This document shows positions 34,726 to 44,532 of a DNA stretch of 50,995 nt, in pieces (position 1 is the first letter of the stretch; each line of letters begins with the position of its first letter). The stretch is from an uncultured Brachyspira sp. (GTDB lineage: Bacteria > Spirochaetota > Brachyspiria > Brachyspirales > Brachyspiraceae). The translations under genes and the position numbers were made by a program. The notes below the pieces were generated by a model, which ran no database searches, was not told where the DNA came from, and was given only the letters and a program-made list of their open reading frames with translations. Where the stretch lies: contig NZ_CALXRN010000130.1 in assembly GCF_944390595.1 (NCBI RefSeq), positions 1 to 50,995 on the forward strand, given 5' to 3'.

Positions 34726-37146
34726 ATGAGAGTTCCATTAAGTTGGCTTAAAGAATTTGTTAATTTAGATGGTTTTAGTGTAGAAGAAATTGCACAAAAA
34801 ATAACACTTGCAGGAAGTGAAATTTCATCAATAGAGACAACAGGAGGAGATATACCTGGGGTTATCATTGGTAAAATAACATCTGTTCATAAACATCCTG
34901 ATGCTGATAAACTTAGCGTATGTAAAGTTGATGTCGGCGATGATGTATTATCAATTGTTTGCGGAGCTTCTAATGTAAGAGAAGGCATATATGTTCCTGT
35001 AGCTATGATAGGTGCTAAACTTCCTAATGGACTCACTATAAAGAAAGCTTCTATAAGAGGTTTTGAAAGTAATGGTATGATTTGTTCAAGAACTGAGCTT
35101 GGATATGATGAAATAGAAGGTGTATATGGAATTTGGATATTAGATGATGGTATAGATAAAGTACATGCTGATAAAGAAAATATTTTAGGAAATTCTTTAT
35201 CCACTATAGTAGGAAGTACAGATCATATATTTAATGTTGAAATTACAGCAAACAGAGGTGATTTAGTTAGTATAATAGGTTTTGCCCGCGAATGTTCTTT
35301 AGTATTGGAAAGAAGAGTAAGCATACCGCCTGTTAATAGTTATGATGCTGCTGGAGGAAATATAGATATTACTATAGAAAATCAAGATAGCTGTTCTAAA
35401 TATATTGGAAGACTTATTAAAGATGTAACTGTAGGACCTTCTCCTGATTGGATGCAGAAAAGACTTAAAATGTGCGGAATTAATCCTATAAATAATATAG
35501 TTGATGTTACAAATTATGTTATGCTTGAATATGGTCAGCCTCTGCATGCTTATGATTTTGATAAAATAAAAGATGGTAAAATCATAGTTAGAAATGCTAA
35601 AAATGGAGAAAAAGTAAAGCTGTTGGACGGAAGAGAAGTTGAGCTTACAGATGAAGTTTTAGTAATAGCTGACAGTGAAAAGCCTGTAGGTGTTGCCGGT
35701 GTTATGGGCGGTGATAGTACAAAAATTGAGCCTGAAACTAAAAATATATTAATAGAAAGTGCATATTTTGATCATATAGCAGTAAAAAAATCTACTATTG
35801 CTATAAATACAAAAACGGATGCTTCATACAGATTTGAAAGAGAAATAGATCATACTTTAACTCTTGCTGCTTTAAATAGAGTTGTTGATTTAATAGTTAC
35901 TTTTGATAATTCATGTAAAATAGCTTCAAGAGCCAAAGAGGTTAATGTTAAACAGCTTGAAGCTAATAGAATAGTGTTTGACTGCGGACTTGTAAAAAGA
36001 TATTTAGGTCTTAATATGAATAGAATGGAAATATCTTCTATATTTAAAAGGTATGGTTTTAAGGCAGCAGCACTTGGCGAGAATAATTTGAAGGTAGATA
36101 TACCTTTTTACAGACATGATTTATCTATAGCTGAGGATTTAATAGAAGAGATTGCAAGAGTTTACGGTTATAATAATATAGAATCAAATGTACCTCATAT
36201 AAAATGTAATCCTATAAATACGGATTATAAAGAGCTAAGTTTTATAAAACATAGAATGGCTTCTTATGGTCTTTATGAAACTAAGCAGTATTCTATGGGT
36301 GATAGTAATATATTTAAGGCTATTGGTATTGATGAGGGAAAATTAATAAAAGTTGTTAATCCTCTTACTAGTGAAATGGATGTTTTAAGACCTACTACTT
36401 TAGCCTCTCTTCTTAACAGTGTTGTTTATAATCAAAATCATAGACATAAAAATGGTGCTTTATTTGAAGTTGGAAATATATTCTATAAAGAGGGAGAATC
36501 TTTTGTAGAAGAGAAGCATCTTTCTGCTGTTATGTTTGGACTTTATCAGGAAAAATTATGGAATAAAGAGCCTAGAGTTTATGACTTCTTTGATATGAGC
36601 GGTGTTGTAGAAGAGCTTTTGATTAAGGATTTAAAATGTTCTGATTATAATTTAATTCCTAAAGAACATAATTGGTTCATACCTACTATGTCTGCTGAAA
36701 TAGTTATATTCGGAGAGAAAATAGGAATTATTGGAAAGATTCATCCTAAATTATTAAAAATATTTGATATTGATTCTGATGTATATTTCTTGGATATTGA
36801 TATTAGAAAAACATTGAAGCTTATTAAAGAGAGAGTTAAAAAGCCTAAATTAAAAGATATAGGAAAATATCCGGCAGTATTTAGGGATTTAGCTTTAGTT
36901 TGCAGTAGAGATATAGAATTCAGTAAAGTTATTAAATCTATAAGTAAATTCGACAGTATAGTGCAGAATGTTAGTGTTGTAGATAGATATATAGGCGAGC
37001 AGGTTGAAGAGGGAAAGCAGTCAATAGCTATATCTATTACTTATTATGATCCTAATAGAACTTTAAGAGAGGATGATATTAATTCTACAGAAGCATCATT
37101 GCTTGAAATGTTGAAAAATAGATTTGATATAACTTTGCGTTCTTAA
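34726..37146 (+). CDS. pheT: Phenylalanyl-tRNA synthetase beta subunit
   Basis: 806 aa, full length. Starts RVPLSWLKEFVNL, then the EMAP/OB-like tRNA-binding domain (GVIIGKITSVHKHPDADKLSVCKVDVG, about 46-72), the B3/B4 editing region (NPINNIVDVTNYVMLEYGQPLHAYD), B5 and the catalytic-like core, and a C-terminal anticodon-binding ferredoxin-like domain (KYPAVFRDLALVC to the end). GAGGATATAATAATG gives a strong start. No frameshift seen. Confidence 0.97.
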   Translation: MRVPLSWLKEFVNLDGFSVEEIAQKITLAGSEISSIETTGGDIPGVIIGKITSVHKHPDADKLSVCKVDVGDDVLSIVCGASNVREGIYVPVAMIGAKLPNGLTIKKASIRGFESNGMICSRTELGYDEIEGVYGIWILDDGIDKVHADKENILGNSLSTIVGSTDHIFNVEITANRGDLVSIIGFARECSLVLERRVSIPPVNSYDAAGGNIDITIENQDSCSKYIGRLIKDVTVGPSPDWMQKRLKMCGINPINNIVDVTNYVMLEYGQPLHAYDFDKIKDGKIIVRNAKNGEKVKLLDGREVELTDEVLVIADSEKPVGVAGVMGGDSTKIEPETKNILIESAYFDHIAVKKSTIAINTKTDASYRFEREIDHTLTLAALNRVVDLIVTFDNSCKIASRAKEVNVKQLEANRIVFDCGLVKRYLGLNMNRMEISSIFKRYGFKAAALGENNLKVDIPFYRHDLSIAEDLIEEIARVYGYNNIESNVPHIKCNPINTDYKELSFIKHRMASYGLYETKQYSMGDSNIFKAIGIDEGKLIKVVNPLTSEMDVLRPTTLASLLNSVVYNQNHRHKNGALFEVGNIFYKEGESFVEEKHLSAVMFGLYQEKLWNKEPRVYDFFDMSGVVEELLIKDLKCSDYNLIPKEHNWFIPTMSAEIVIFGEKIGIIGKIHPKLLKIFDIDSDVYFLDIDIRKTLKLIKERVKKPKLKDIGKYPAVFRDLALVCSRDIEFSKVIKSISKFDSIVQNVSVVDRYIGEQVEEGKQSIAISITYYDPNRTLREDDINSTEASLLEMLKNRFDITLRS

Positions 37147-37169
37147 AAAATAATTATTGGATTGATATT

Positions 37170-37568
37170 ATGGAATATGATGTAGTTTCTTGGGCAGATA
37201 TAGATGATGCTGTTGAAAGTTTAGCTAAACAGATAGAAGAGTCTAATATTCATTATGAGGTAATATACGGACTTGCAAGAGGCGGTCTTGTACCTGCTGT
37301 TATGCTTTCTCATAGACTTAAAATTCCTATGGTTCTTAATATGGAAGAAGTTTGGAGATTAAAAGTAAAAAATAAAAATTCTCTTATAGTTGATGATATT
37401 TCTGATACAGGGGAAACTCTAAGATATTTTGATGATCAGAAATTTGATATAGCAACTCTTTTTGTAAGAGAACATACAAGTAAAATAAAGCCGAAATACA
37501 GCTATAAAAATATCAATCATGATAATTGGCTTTTATTTCCTTGGGAAACTAAATCTTCCAGTAAATAA
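37170..37568 (+). CDS. Phosphoribosyltransferase
   Basis: 132 aa type I PRTase. The hood/PPi loop is YGLARGGLVPAVMLSHRL (31-48 region) and the PRPP motif is SLIVDDISDTGETL. Short length and sequence style resemble xanthine/hypoxanthine-type enzymes (Gpt-like), C-terminal WLLFPWE included, but the base specificity cannot be fixed. It begins 23 bp after pheT and is probably co-transcribed. A small hairpin follows the stop. Confidence 0.82.
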   Translation: MEYDVVSWADIDDAVESLAKQIEESNIHYEVIYGLARGGLVPAVMLSHRLKIPMVLNMEEVWRLKVKNKNSLIVDDISDTGETLRYFDDQKFDIATLFVREHTSKIKPKYSYKNINHDNWLLFPWETKSSSK

Positions 37569-38003
37569 AAATATTTAATTGAAAATTCTAATTTTCAAAT
37601 TTAATTGTTCATTTATTATTAAAAAAATTATATATTGATTTTTGGAATAAAATAATAAAATTAGTATCATTCTATTTTCTGTTATATATTAGAATTCTAT
37701 GATTTTCACACATATAAATTACTTTTTATTATATTATAAAATACTTTCTTCATTTTTTATATTAAAAAACAAAGAAAATATTTTTAATTATTTAATATTT
37801 TTGAATAATTAAAAATATTAAAATTATTTATAATAATATATTATATAATTTTTTTTATGTATTATATATATTGAAGCTAAAAATATAGGTATATATACTA
37901 CATATATAACAAATATTTATTATTTTTATAATTTAGATATCGATTTTTACTCTTGTTTAATATGAAATCTAATAAAAAAAATAAAAATAAAATATAAAAT
38001 TAC
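37569..38003. other. AT-rich intergenic region with a small hairpin
   Basis: Over 430 bp with no gene. An 8-bp hairpin TTGAAAAT/ATTTTCAA (37579-37598, loop TCTA) follows the phosphoribosyltransferase gene but has no clean T run; it may act as a weak terminator. The rest is low-complexity A/T sequence. Confidence 0.5.
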
Positions 38004-38039
38004 TTGAAAATGAAATTATTTTTGATTATACTGTAATCA
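38004..38039 (+). promoter_or_regulatory. Sugar-operon promoter and probable RpiR operator
   Basis: TTGAAA (38004-38009), a 17-bp spacer and TATACT (38027-38032). A perfect inverted repeat TGATTA-N5-TAATCA (38023-38039) covers the -10, the place where a repressor would block polymerase. The first gene downstream encodes an RpiR-family regulator, so autoregulation is likely. Confidence 0.7.
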
Positions 38040-38073
38040 TATTAAATAAAATATTTGTTTTTAAGAATAAAAT

Positions 38074-38922
38074 ATGAATAATAATAATGATATTTTTGTA
38101 AAGATTAATTTTATATTGCCAACTTTACCTAAAGCTGAGAAGTTAATAGCAAAATATTTACTTGATAATTATGAAAATATAAGAAATATGAATTTGCTTA
38201 CATTGGCACAGGAAATAGGCAGCAGCGACACATCTATAATAAGATTTTGTAAAAGATTAGGATATGATGGATTTTCAAGTTTTAAACAATCATTTCTTGA
38301 AGCTGTTATAGATAGCAGTCAAAATATTACTCAAGAAATATCTCCCGAAGATTCAATTATAGATATTTTAAAAAAGGTTATTAATGATAATATAAAAACA
38401 TTAAATGATACTTTGGCATTATCATCTGATAATTATCAAAAAGCATTGGATGCTATTATTAATGCTGAGAATGTACATTTTTTTGGTGTTGGGGATGCCC
38501 ATATTGTAGCAGAGTTTGCTTTTAGAAAATTTTCAAGAATAGGTTATAAATGTTCTGCTTATACAGATGTTGATTTGCAGCTTATTACATCTAGTTTAAT
38601 GACTAATAGAGATGTAGCTGTAGCAATATCTTATTCAGGTGCTTCTAGTAATATAGTGAAATCTATAAAAATAGCTAAGGAATGTGGAGCTACTACTATA
38701 TGTTTAACGCATATGAATAAATCATCTATTTTAAAATATGTTGATATACCAATATATATATCAGCATCAGATTTTACAGTCGGCAGAGATATAGTTTCAA
38801 GAAGGGTAGCAGATCAGGCTATTATAGAAGCATTATATTTGGGGGTGGTTACTAAGTCTAATAGAAATTATGACCAGTTCATTAAAAAGACAGAGAAAGT
38901 AATCAATATAAATAAAATATAA
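38074..38922 (+). CDS. RpiR/MurR-family transcriptional regulator
   Basis: 282 aa. An N-terminal helix-turn-helix domain of the HTH_6 type (about 1-80: LTLAQEIGSSDTSIIRFCKRLGYDGFSSFK) is followed by a SIS phosphosugar-binding domain (about 110-260: VHFFGVGDAHIVAEFAFRKF, VAVAISYSGASSNIVKSIKIAKECGATTICLT). It should sense a phosphosugar of the pathway encoded downstream and control the operon. It has no visible disruption, unlike the next three genes. Confidence 0.9.
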   Translation: MNNNNDIFVKINFILPTLPKAEKLIAKYLLDNYENIRNMNLLTLAQEIGSSDTSIIRFCKRLGYDGFSSFKQSFLEAVIDSSQNITQEISPEDSIIDILKKVINDNIKTLNDTLALSSDNYQKALDAIINAENVHFFGVGDAHIVAEFAFRKFSRIGYKCSAYTDVDLQLITSSLMTNRDVAVAISYSGASSNIVKSIKIAKECGATTICLTHMNKSSILKYVDIPIYISASDFTVGRDIVSRRVADQAIIEALYLGVVTKSNRNYDQFIKKTEKVININKI

Positions 38923-38938
38923 ATTATAGAGGTTTGTC

Positions 38939-40393
38939 ATGATTAGAGATATAGCAGCGGGTATAGATTCTTCTACACAGTCATGTACTGTTGTTCTAAG
39001 AAATTTGTCAGATGGTAAAATAATAGCTGAATCTAGAGCAAAGCATATGCCAACCTATCCTCCATGCAGTGAGCAGCTTCCTGAGGATTGGTGGAATGCA
39101 TTAATAGAGTGTTTTAATAATTTGAAAGAATATTTGTCTAGAATAGCTTGTATAGCTGTAGGAGGGCAAGGTCATGGTCTTGTTATTTTGGATGAAAATT
39201 CTAATTCATTAAGAAAAGCTAAATTATGGAATGATACAGAATCTTCTAAAAATGCAGATGATATAAGAAAAATAATAGAAGATAGTTATTGGGAAAGTCA
39301 TACAGGATCTATACCATGGCCGGCATTGACAATATCGAAACTTGTATGGACAGAAGAGCATTATAGCGATATTTTGGAAAAAGCAAAATATATAATGCTT
39401 CCTGCAGATTATTTGATTTTTAAACTTACTGGCAATTTTGTTACAGAAAGAGGCGGAGGATCAGGTACAGGATATTTAAATCCTTATACTAATGAATATG
39501 ATTATGATGTATTAAAAAAATGTCTTAAAACTGATATAAGCAGTAAACTTCCAAAAATTTATCCTTCAAATTCTATAGCTGGAGAAGTAAAATTTATAGA
39601 TGAACTTAAAGAACTTCAAGGTGCTATTGTAGGAATGGGTACAGGCGATAATATGGCAGCAGCAATAGGATTAAATTGTAAAGAATGAGATACAGTAATA
39701 TCTATAGGTACTAGCGGAACTGTATATTCTGTAACAAAAAAAGCTATAAAAAATTCATATAATGGTATGCTAAATTTATATGCTGATGCAACAGATAGAT
39801 TTATGCCAATGTTTACAACATTAAATTCATCAAAGGTTACAGATGCTTTTAGAAGAATTTTACACGTATCTTTTGAAGAATTTGATAATTTAGCATTACG
39901 CGATAAATTGGATAATGGATTAAATTTGGTTCCTTATTTAGATGGAGAGCGTTCACCTAATCTTCCTTTAGCTTCAGGATTTTTTACAGGTATGAGAAGC
40001 GATATTTCAAGAGAGAATATAGCAAGTACAGCAGTAAAAGGTGTTGTTTGCAATTTACTAGAAGGATTGGATATATTAAAAAGTGTAGGAGTAGAAAATA
40101 ATGGAAAAATAATAGTTACCGGTGGCGGATCAAAGAGTACAGCATATAGACAATTTTTATCAGATTTATCATCGAAAGATATTTATACTTGTCAATATGT
40201 AGAGACAGTAGCTGCCGGTGCTGCTTTGTATGCTGTAAGTTCTTATAAAAATATTGATATACAAGAATTAATGGATGAATGGGCTTTAAATATAGATAAG
40301 GTATCTTCTCCAAGAGATGTTGATTTTCAATCTATAAGAGAATCATATAATTTTTATGCTAAAAAATATGAGGAGTGTATTTATGGAAAATAA
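38939..40393 (+). pseudogene. FGGY sugar kinase gene with in-frame TGA
   Basis: A 484-codon frame interrupted by one TGA at 39686-39688. The text before (GIDSSTQSCTVVLR, GQGHGLVIL, SIAGEV...GAIVGMGTGDNMAAAIGLNCKE) and after (DTVISIGTSGTVYSV, VPYLDGERSPNLP, IIVTGGGSKSTAYRQFLSD) together make a complete xylulokinase-like FGGY kinase. The stop replaces the glycine of the usual KEGDxxxSxGTSGT block (GGA to TGA, one base). Without suppression only the first 249 residues form. The normal role would be phosphorylating a pentose, ketose or polyol. Confidence 0.85.
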
Positions 40394-41362
40394 GAAATTA
40401 AAATTACCAAATGAAACAGGAATAGCCGTAGTAATGCTTTTGGTATTATTGGTTGGATTTATTGCAACACCTAATTTTTTAACAGTTTCTAATATTTTAA
40501 TATTATTGCTTAATGGATCAGTAATATGTTTCTTATGTTTAGGACAGACATTCGTATTGCTTACAGGAGGTATAGATTTATCAACAGGTTCTATAGTTGC
40601 AATGACATGTGTTTTGGCTGCTGTATTTATGGAATATCTTCAATTAGCATGGTATGTTGCTGTTATTTTAGTATTAGCAATTGGGGCATTTACTGGATTT
40701 GTTAATGGGTTTATTATATCAAAAACTAAGGTTCCTCCATTTATAGTTACTTTTGCAATGCAGGGGGTTGCTGCTTCAATTCCTCAAATTATTACAAAAG
40801 CAAATTCCATAAGAGTTACAGATACTGCTTATAGCTTTATAGGTCAGGGAAGAATTTTTTCAATACCTTTTCCTGTTATAGCTTTAATAATTGCTGCTAT
40901 AATATCTTCATACTTTCTAAAAAGAACTGTAAAAGGTGTACATATATATGCTGTTGGAGGAAATGCTGATTCATCAAGATTAGCAGGTATTAATATATCT
41001 AAAACAATTATGCTTGTTTATGCTATTAGTGGGTTATGTGCAGCATGCGGAGGTTTAATATATGGTTCAAGATTAATGGTTGGATATCCTACAGGGGAAG
41101 AGGAGAAGAATTATTTTTCTCTATAGCAGGTGCTGTTGTAGGAGGTGTTAGCTTATTTGGAGGTATAGGGACAATACTAGGTGCTATGATAGGCGCTGTT
41201 ATGATAGCTTCCATATCAAATTTAATGAATGTTATGAATGTAAGTGCTTATTGGCAGCCTTTAGTGATAGGAGTAATTATTTTGATAGGTGTAATTATAG
41301 ACACTACAAAATCCTTTGACAAAACAATATTCAAAAAGATATTCAAAAAAAATAATAGTTAA
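40383..41362 (+). pseudogene. Sugar ABC transporter permease gene with frameshift
   Basis: RbsC-type permease starting at the ATG preceded by GAGGAG, overlapping the kinase end by 11 bp. The first frame (to a stop at 41124-41126) covers helices and the LAGINISKTIMLVYAISGL region; the true C-terminus (FFSIAGAVVGGVSLFGGIGTILG, IGVIILIGVIID) continues in the frame one base away. The switch lies near 41090-41110, in a purine run after PTG, and is explained by loss of one base. The truncated product would lack the last two or so helices and probably be non-functional. Confidence 0.82.
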
Positions 41363-41404
41363 TTATTAACTTTTATTAAAAATAATAATTTTAAGGAGAT
41401 TTAT

Positions 41405-42366
41405 ATGTTAAAAAAGGCAGCATTATTTTTTCTAATAGGTGTTATGCTAATATCTTGTAATAGAGGAGGTGCTTCTGATACTTCTGCTCAAAAAGTTGTA
41501 GGAATAAGTCTTCCAAATATTACAAATCCATATTATGTAACCATGAAAAAAACTTTTGAAGAATACGGGGCTTCAAATGGATTTACAATTAGAGTGCTAA
41601 TAGCAGATAATGACGACGCTAAACAGCTTTCACATGTTCAAAGTTTTATAGAACAAAAGGTAGATGCTGTTGTATTGAATCATGTTAGTTCTGGTCCTGG
41701 TGTATCTCAAATATTAGAGTTAAATAAGGCTAATATTCCTGTATTTACAATTAATATATTACCAGATTCAGATGGTATGAAAGAGCAAAATGCTGTTATG
41801 ATACAGGGTATACAAACAGATCAAGAAGCTGGCGGATATTATATTGGTGAACAATTAATAAAAGATATGGGTACTACAGCTTCAATTATAGTTGGTATTG
41901 TAGGAGAACCAACTTCTATTTCTGCTATGGCTAGAGATACAGGTTTTGAAAAAGCCGCTTCAGTTAATCCTAATTTCAAAGTAGCTGCTTTAGTTAATGG
42001 TAAGGTTGAAGAAACAACTTCTCTTAAAGTTACTACTGAGATGCTTCAGGGTAATCCTGATTGAATGTAGTATTTGCTGATACAGAGCCTGCTGCTCTAG
42101 GCGCTGCTGCTGCTATATCACAATTAGGATTAAAAGATAAAGTAAAATTATATGCTTTTGTAGATAAAGCAGGTGTTCAATTAATACAAAAAGGGGATAT
42201 AATTGCTGGTGCTATACAAGAGCCTGATAAATTAGCTAGATTGGCTACAGACAGTGTTAAAAAATATTTAAGTGGTGATACTAATAATATCGAATATATA
42301 TTAAATAGCCCTCCTTTATTAGTAAACAAAGATAATGCGGCTGAAGTTTTACCATTTGCGTATTAA
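41405..42366 (+). pseudogene. Sugar-binding lipoprotein gene with frameshift
   Basis: Periplasmic-binding protein of the ribose/xylose type (PBP-I fold). The signal carries a lipobox (VMLISC). The first frame reads QKVVGISLPNITNPYYVTMKK to LKVTTEMLQGNPD and then meets TGA at 42062-42064. One base back, the frame continues NVVFADTEPAALGAAAAI to the end VLPFAY. A leucine codon (TTG) preceded by GAT is expected, so one T has been lost from GATTTG at 42060-42063. The truncated protein would lack its C-terminal third and the second binding lobe's end. Confidence 0.85.
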
Positions 42367-42383
42367 TTATTTTGGGAGGAATT

Positions 42384-43883
42384 ATGTTAGATTCTTATGA
42401 TGCTTGCAATATAATAAAAGAATATTCTGGGGTAAGAATTTTACATGGCATAAATTTTAGAATACAATCTGGTACTATTCATGGTTTATTTGGACATAAT
42501 GGAGCTGGGAAATCTACTTTATTAAAAGTGATGGCTGGAGTTGAAAAACCTGAAGATGGTACATTGCAATTAAATGGAGAAACTATTACATTATCTTCTC
42601 CACAAGTTGCTTTGTCTTCTGGAATAGCTTGTGTTTATCAAGAGCTTAGACTTATACCTGATTTAACTGTTATGGAAAATATATTTTTAGGAAGAGAATT
42701 TGGAAATAAATTTGGTATTATCAATGAAAAGTATATGCTTGAGTATTCTAAACAATTGCTGGAGAAACATAATATAAATGTTAATCCAAAAGAGTATGTA
42801 AAGAATCTAACACATCCAATAAAACAAATAATAGAAGTTATAATAAATTTGGATAGAAAAGCTAAATTTATTATATTAGATGAGCCTACAACAGCACTTG
42901 AAAGTAAACAGTCAGATATTTTATTGAAAGATGTTCAAAAGATAGTAAGAGAAAATAATATTGGAGTTGCAATAGTATCTCATAAAATAGATGAAGTTTT
43001 ACCATATTGCGATGAAGTATCTGTTATGTCTGGCGGAAAAATGCTGTTTAATGCTAAAAGCGGTAATTTTTCTAAAAAAGATATTGTTTATTCTATAATA
43101 GGAAAAAAGGAAAATGAAAAAGAATTGATATATAGTAAAACGGATAATGAATTTAATATTGATTATACTAAACCTTTTTTGGAAGTAAAAAATTTATCAA
43201 CTTTAAAATTAAAGAATATAAATTTAAGATCTTACAAAGGAGAAATCTTAGGAATTTATGGATTAGTTGGATCTGGAAGAACTAGTTTTTGTCATACTAT
43301 GTATGGTATTTATAAAGCAGATTCTGGAGATATATTAATAGATGGCAATAAATATGAACCTAAGGATCCTTTGCATGCTATAAAAACTGGAATATCATAT
43401 TTAACTGAAGATAGAAAACATTTTGGTATTATTCCTTTAATGTCGGCTATTATAAATTCATCTATAACTTCTTTGCAAAGATTTAGTAATGGATTTAATT
43501 TGAATTATACAAAATTAGATAAGCAAATATTAAATACATTAGAAAAAATTCAAATAAAAGGAAATGTTTATAATAGTATTAAATCTTTATCTGGAGGAAA
43601 TCAGCAAAAGGCATTATTGGCTAGAATAATAGAAGAAAATTCAAATTTATTGCTGTTGGATGAACCTACGAAAGGTGTTGATTTAGGAGCTAAGGCTGAT
43701 ATTTATAATATAATAAGATCATTAGCTAAATTAGGTAAATCAATAATTATAGTTTCAAGTGAAGAAGAAGAATTAGTAGAAACTGCTGATAGAGTCATAA
43801 TATTTAAAGATGGTCAATGCAGAGATATTGTTTTAAAAGGCAGTGATATTACAGTTACTAATTTAAGAGAATCAGTATTTTAA
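42384..43883 (+). CDS. Sugar ABC transporter ATP-binding protein (RbsA/XylG-like)
   Basis: 499 aa from an ATG with a strong GGGAGGA site. Two ABC domains in tandem: the first has Walker A GHNGAGKST and Walker B FIILDEPTTAL; the second has GLVGSGRTS, the signature LSGGNQQK and LLLLDEPTKGVDLG. The first domain's signature is unusual, LTHPIKQ in place of LSxGxxQ. It would energise sugar import with the permease and binding protein upstream. It is open throughout although both partners are broken. Confidence 0.9.
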   Translation: MLDSYDACNIIKEYSGVRILHGINFRIQSGTIHGLFGHNGAGKSTLLKVMAGVEKPEDGTLQLNGETITLSSPQVALSSGIACVYQELRLIPDLTVMENIFLGREFGNKFGIINEKYMLEYSKQLLEKHNINVNPKEYVKNLTHPIKQIIEVIINLDRKAKFIILDEPTTALESKQSDILLKDVQKIVRENNIGVAIVSHKIDEVLPYCDEVSVMSGGKMLFNAKSGNFSKKDIVYSIIGKKENEKELIYSKTDNEFNIDYTKPFLEVKNLSTLKLKNINLRSYKGEILGIYGLVGSGRTSFCHTMYGIYKADSGDILIDGNKYEPKDPLHAIKTGISYLTEDRKHFGIIPLMSAIINSSITSLQRFSNGFNLNYTKLDKQILNTLEKIQIKGNVYNSIKSLSGGNQQKALLARIIEENSNLLLLDEPTKGVDLGAKADIYNIIRSLAKLGKSIIIVSSEEEELVETADRVIIFKDGQCRDIVLKGSDITVTNLRESVF

Positions 43884-43908
43884 TAAAATAATAAAAGAGG
43901 ATATATTT

Positions 43909-44532
43909 ATGAATAAAAATAGAAAAGATATTATAGATTATGTATTAAAAGCAGAAAGTGACAGTATATTAGAAGTATTGAATAATTATGATGAAAAAGT
44001 TTTAGATTCAATAGTAGATGCTATAATGAATTGTAAAGGCAAAATTATTATTTCCGGATGCGGAACTTCAGGGGAAGCTGCTAAAAAAATAGCTCATACA
44101 CTTTCATGTACAGAATGTCCTTCAGTATTTTTAAGTCCTTCTGATGCAGTTCATGGAGGATTGGGATTAGTTCAAAAAGAAGATATAGTAATATTATTGT
44201 CTAAGGGCGGAGAAACAATGGAATTAACATCTATGATTCCAGCTATAAAACAAAAAAAATCACTTTTAATAGGAATAACAGAAAATGAAAATTCTTCTCT
44301 TGCAAAAGAGAGTGATATATTCTTTAAATTGAAAATTTCAAAAGAAGCTGATGATTTTAATCTTTTAGCAACTTCAAGTATTATTGTATTAATAGCTATA
44401 TTTGATGCTGTAATAATTACAATTATGAAAGAAAAAGGTTTCTCTAAAGAAGATTTTAGTTTAATACATCCTGGTGGTGCTGTAGGAAGAAAACTTACAG
44501 GAAAAATTTTATATTCTGACGAGAAAATATAA
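43909..44532 (+). CDS. SIS-domain phosphosugar isomerase (KpsF/GutQ-like, no CBS)
   Basis: 207 aa. One SIS domain: KIIISGCGTSGEAAKKIAHTLSC, DAVHGGLGLVQKEDIVILLSKGGET and the C-terminal SLIHPGGAVGRKL, the signature of arabinose-5-phosphate isomerases. KpsF/GutQ proteins also carry CBS domains, missing here. In this operon it more likely interconverts an aldose and ketose phosphate for catabolism than makes Kdo precursors. Its TAA overlaps the next ATG. Confidence 0.85.
   Translation: MNKNRKDIIDYVLKAESDSILEVLNNYDEKVLDSIVDAIMNCKGKIIISGCGTSGEAAKKIAHTLSCTECPSVFLSPSDAVHGGLGLVQKEDIVILLSKGGETMELTSMIPAIKQKKSLLIGITENENSSLAKESDIFFKLKISKEADDFNLLATSSIIVLIAIFDAVIITIMKEKGFSKEDFSLIHPGGAVGRKLTGKILYSDEKI

Noticed and set aside
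39686-39688. TGA in the kinase read as selenocysteine or as tryptophan
   Set aside because: The position is a conserved glycine in the family, no selenocysteine context is visible, and other genes in the window end normally at TGA (for example the acyl synthase-like gene at 261-965 and the TPR gene).
42055-42066. Programmed frameshift in the binding-protein gene
   Set aside because: No slippery heptamer or downstream structure is evident, and neighbours carry unrelated lesions; simple deletion is more economical.
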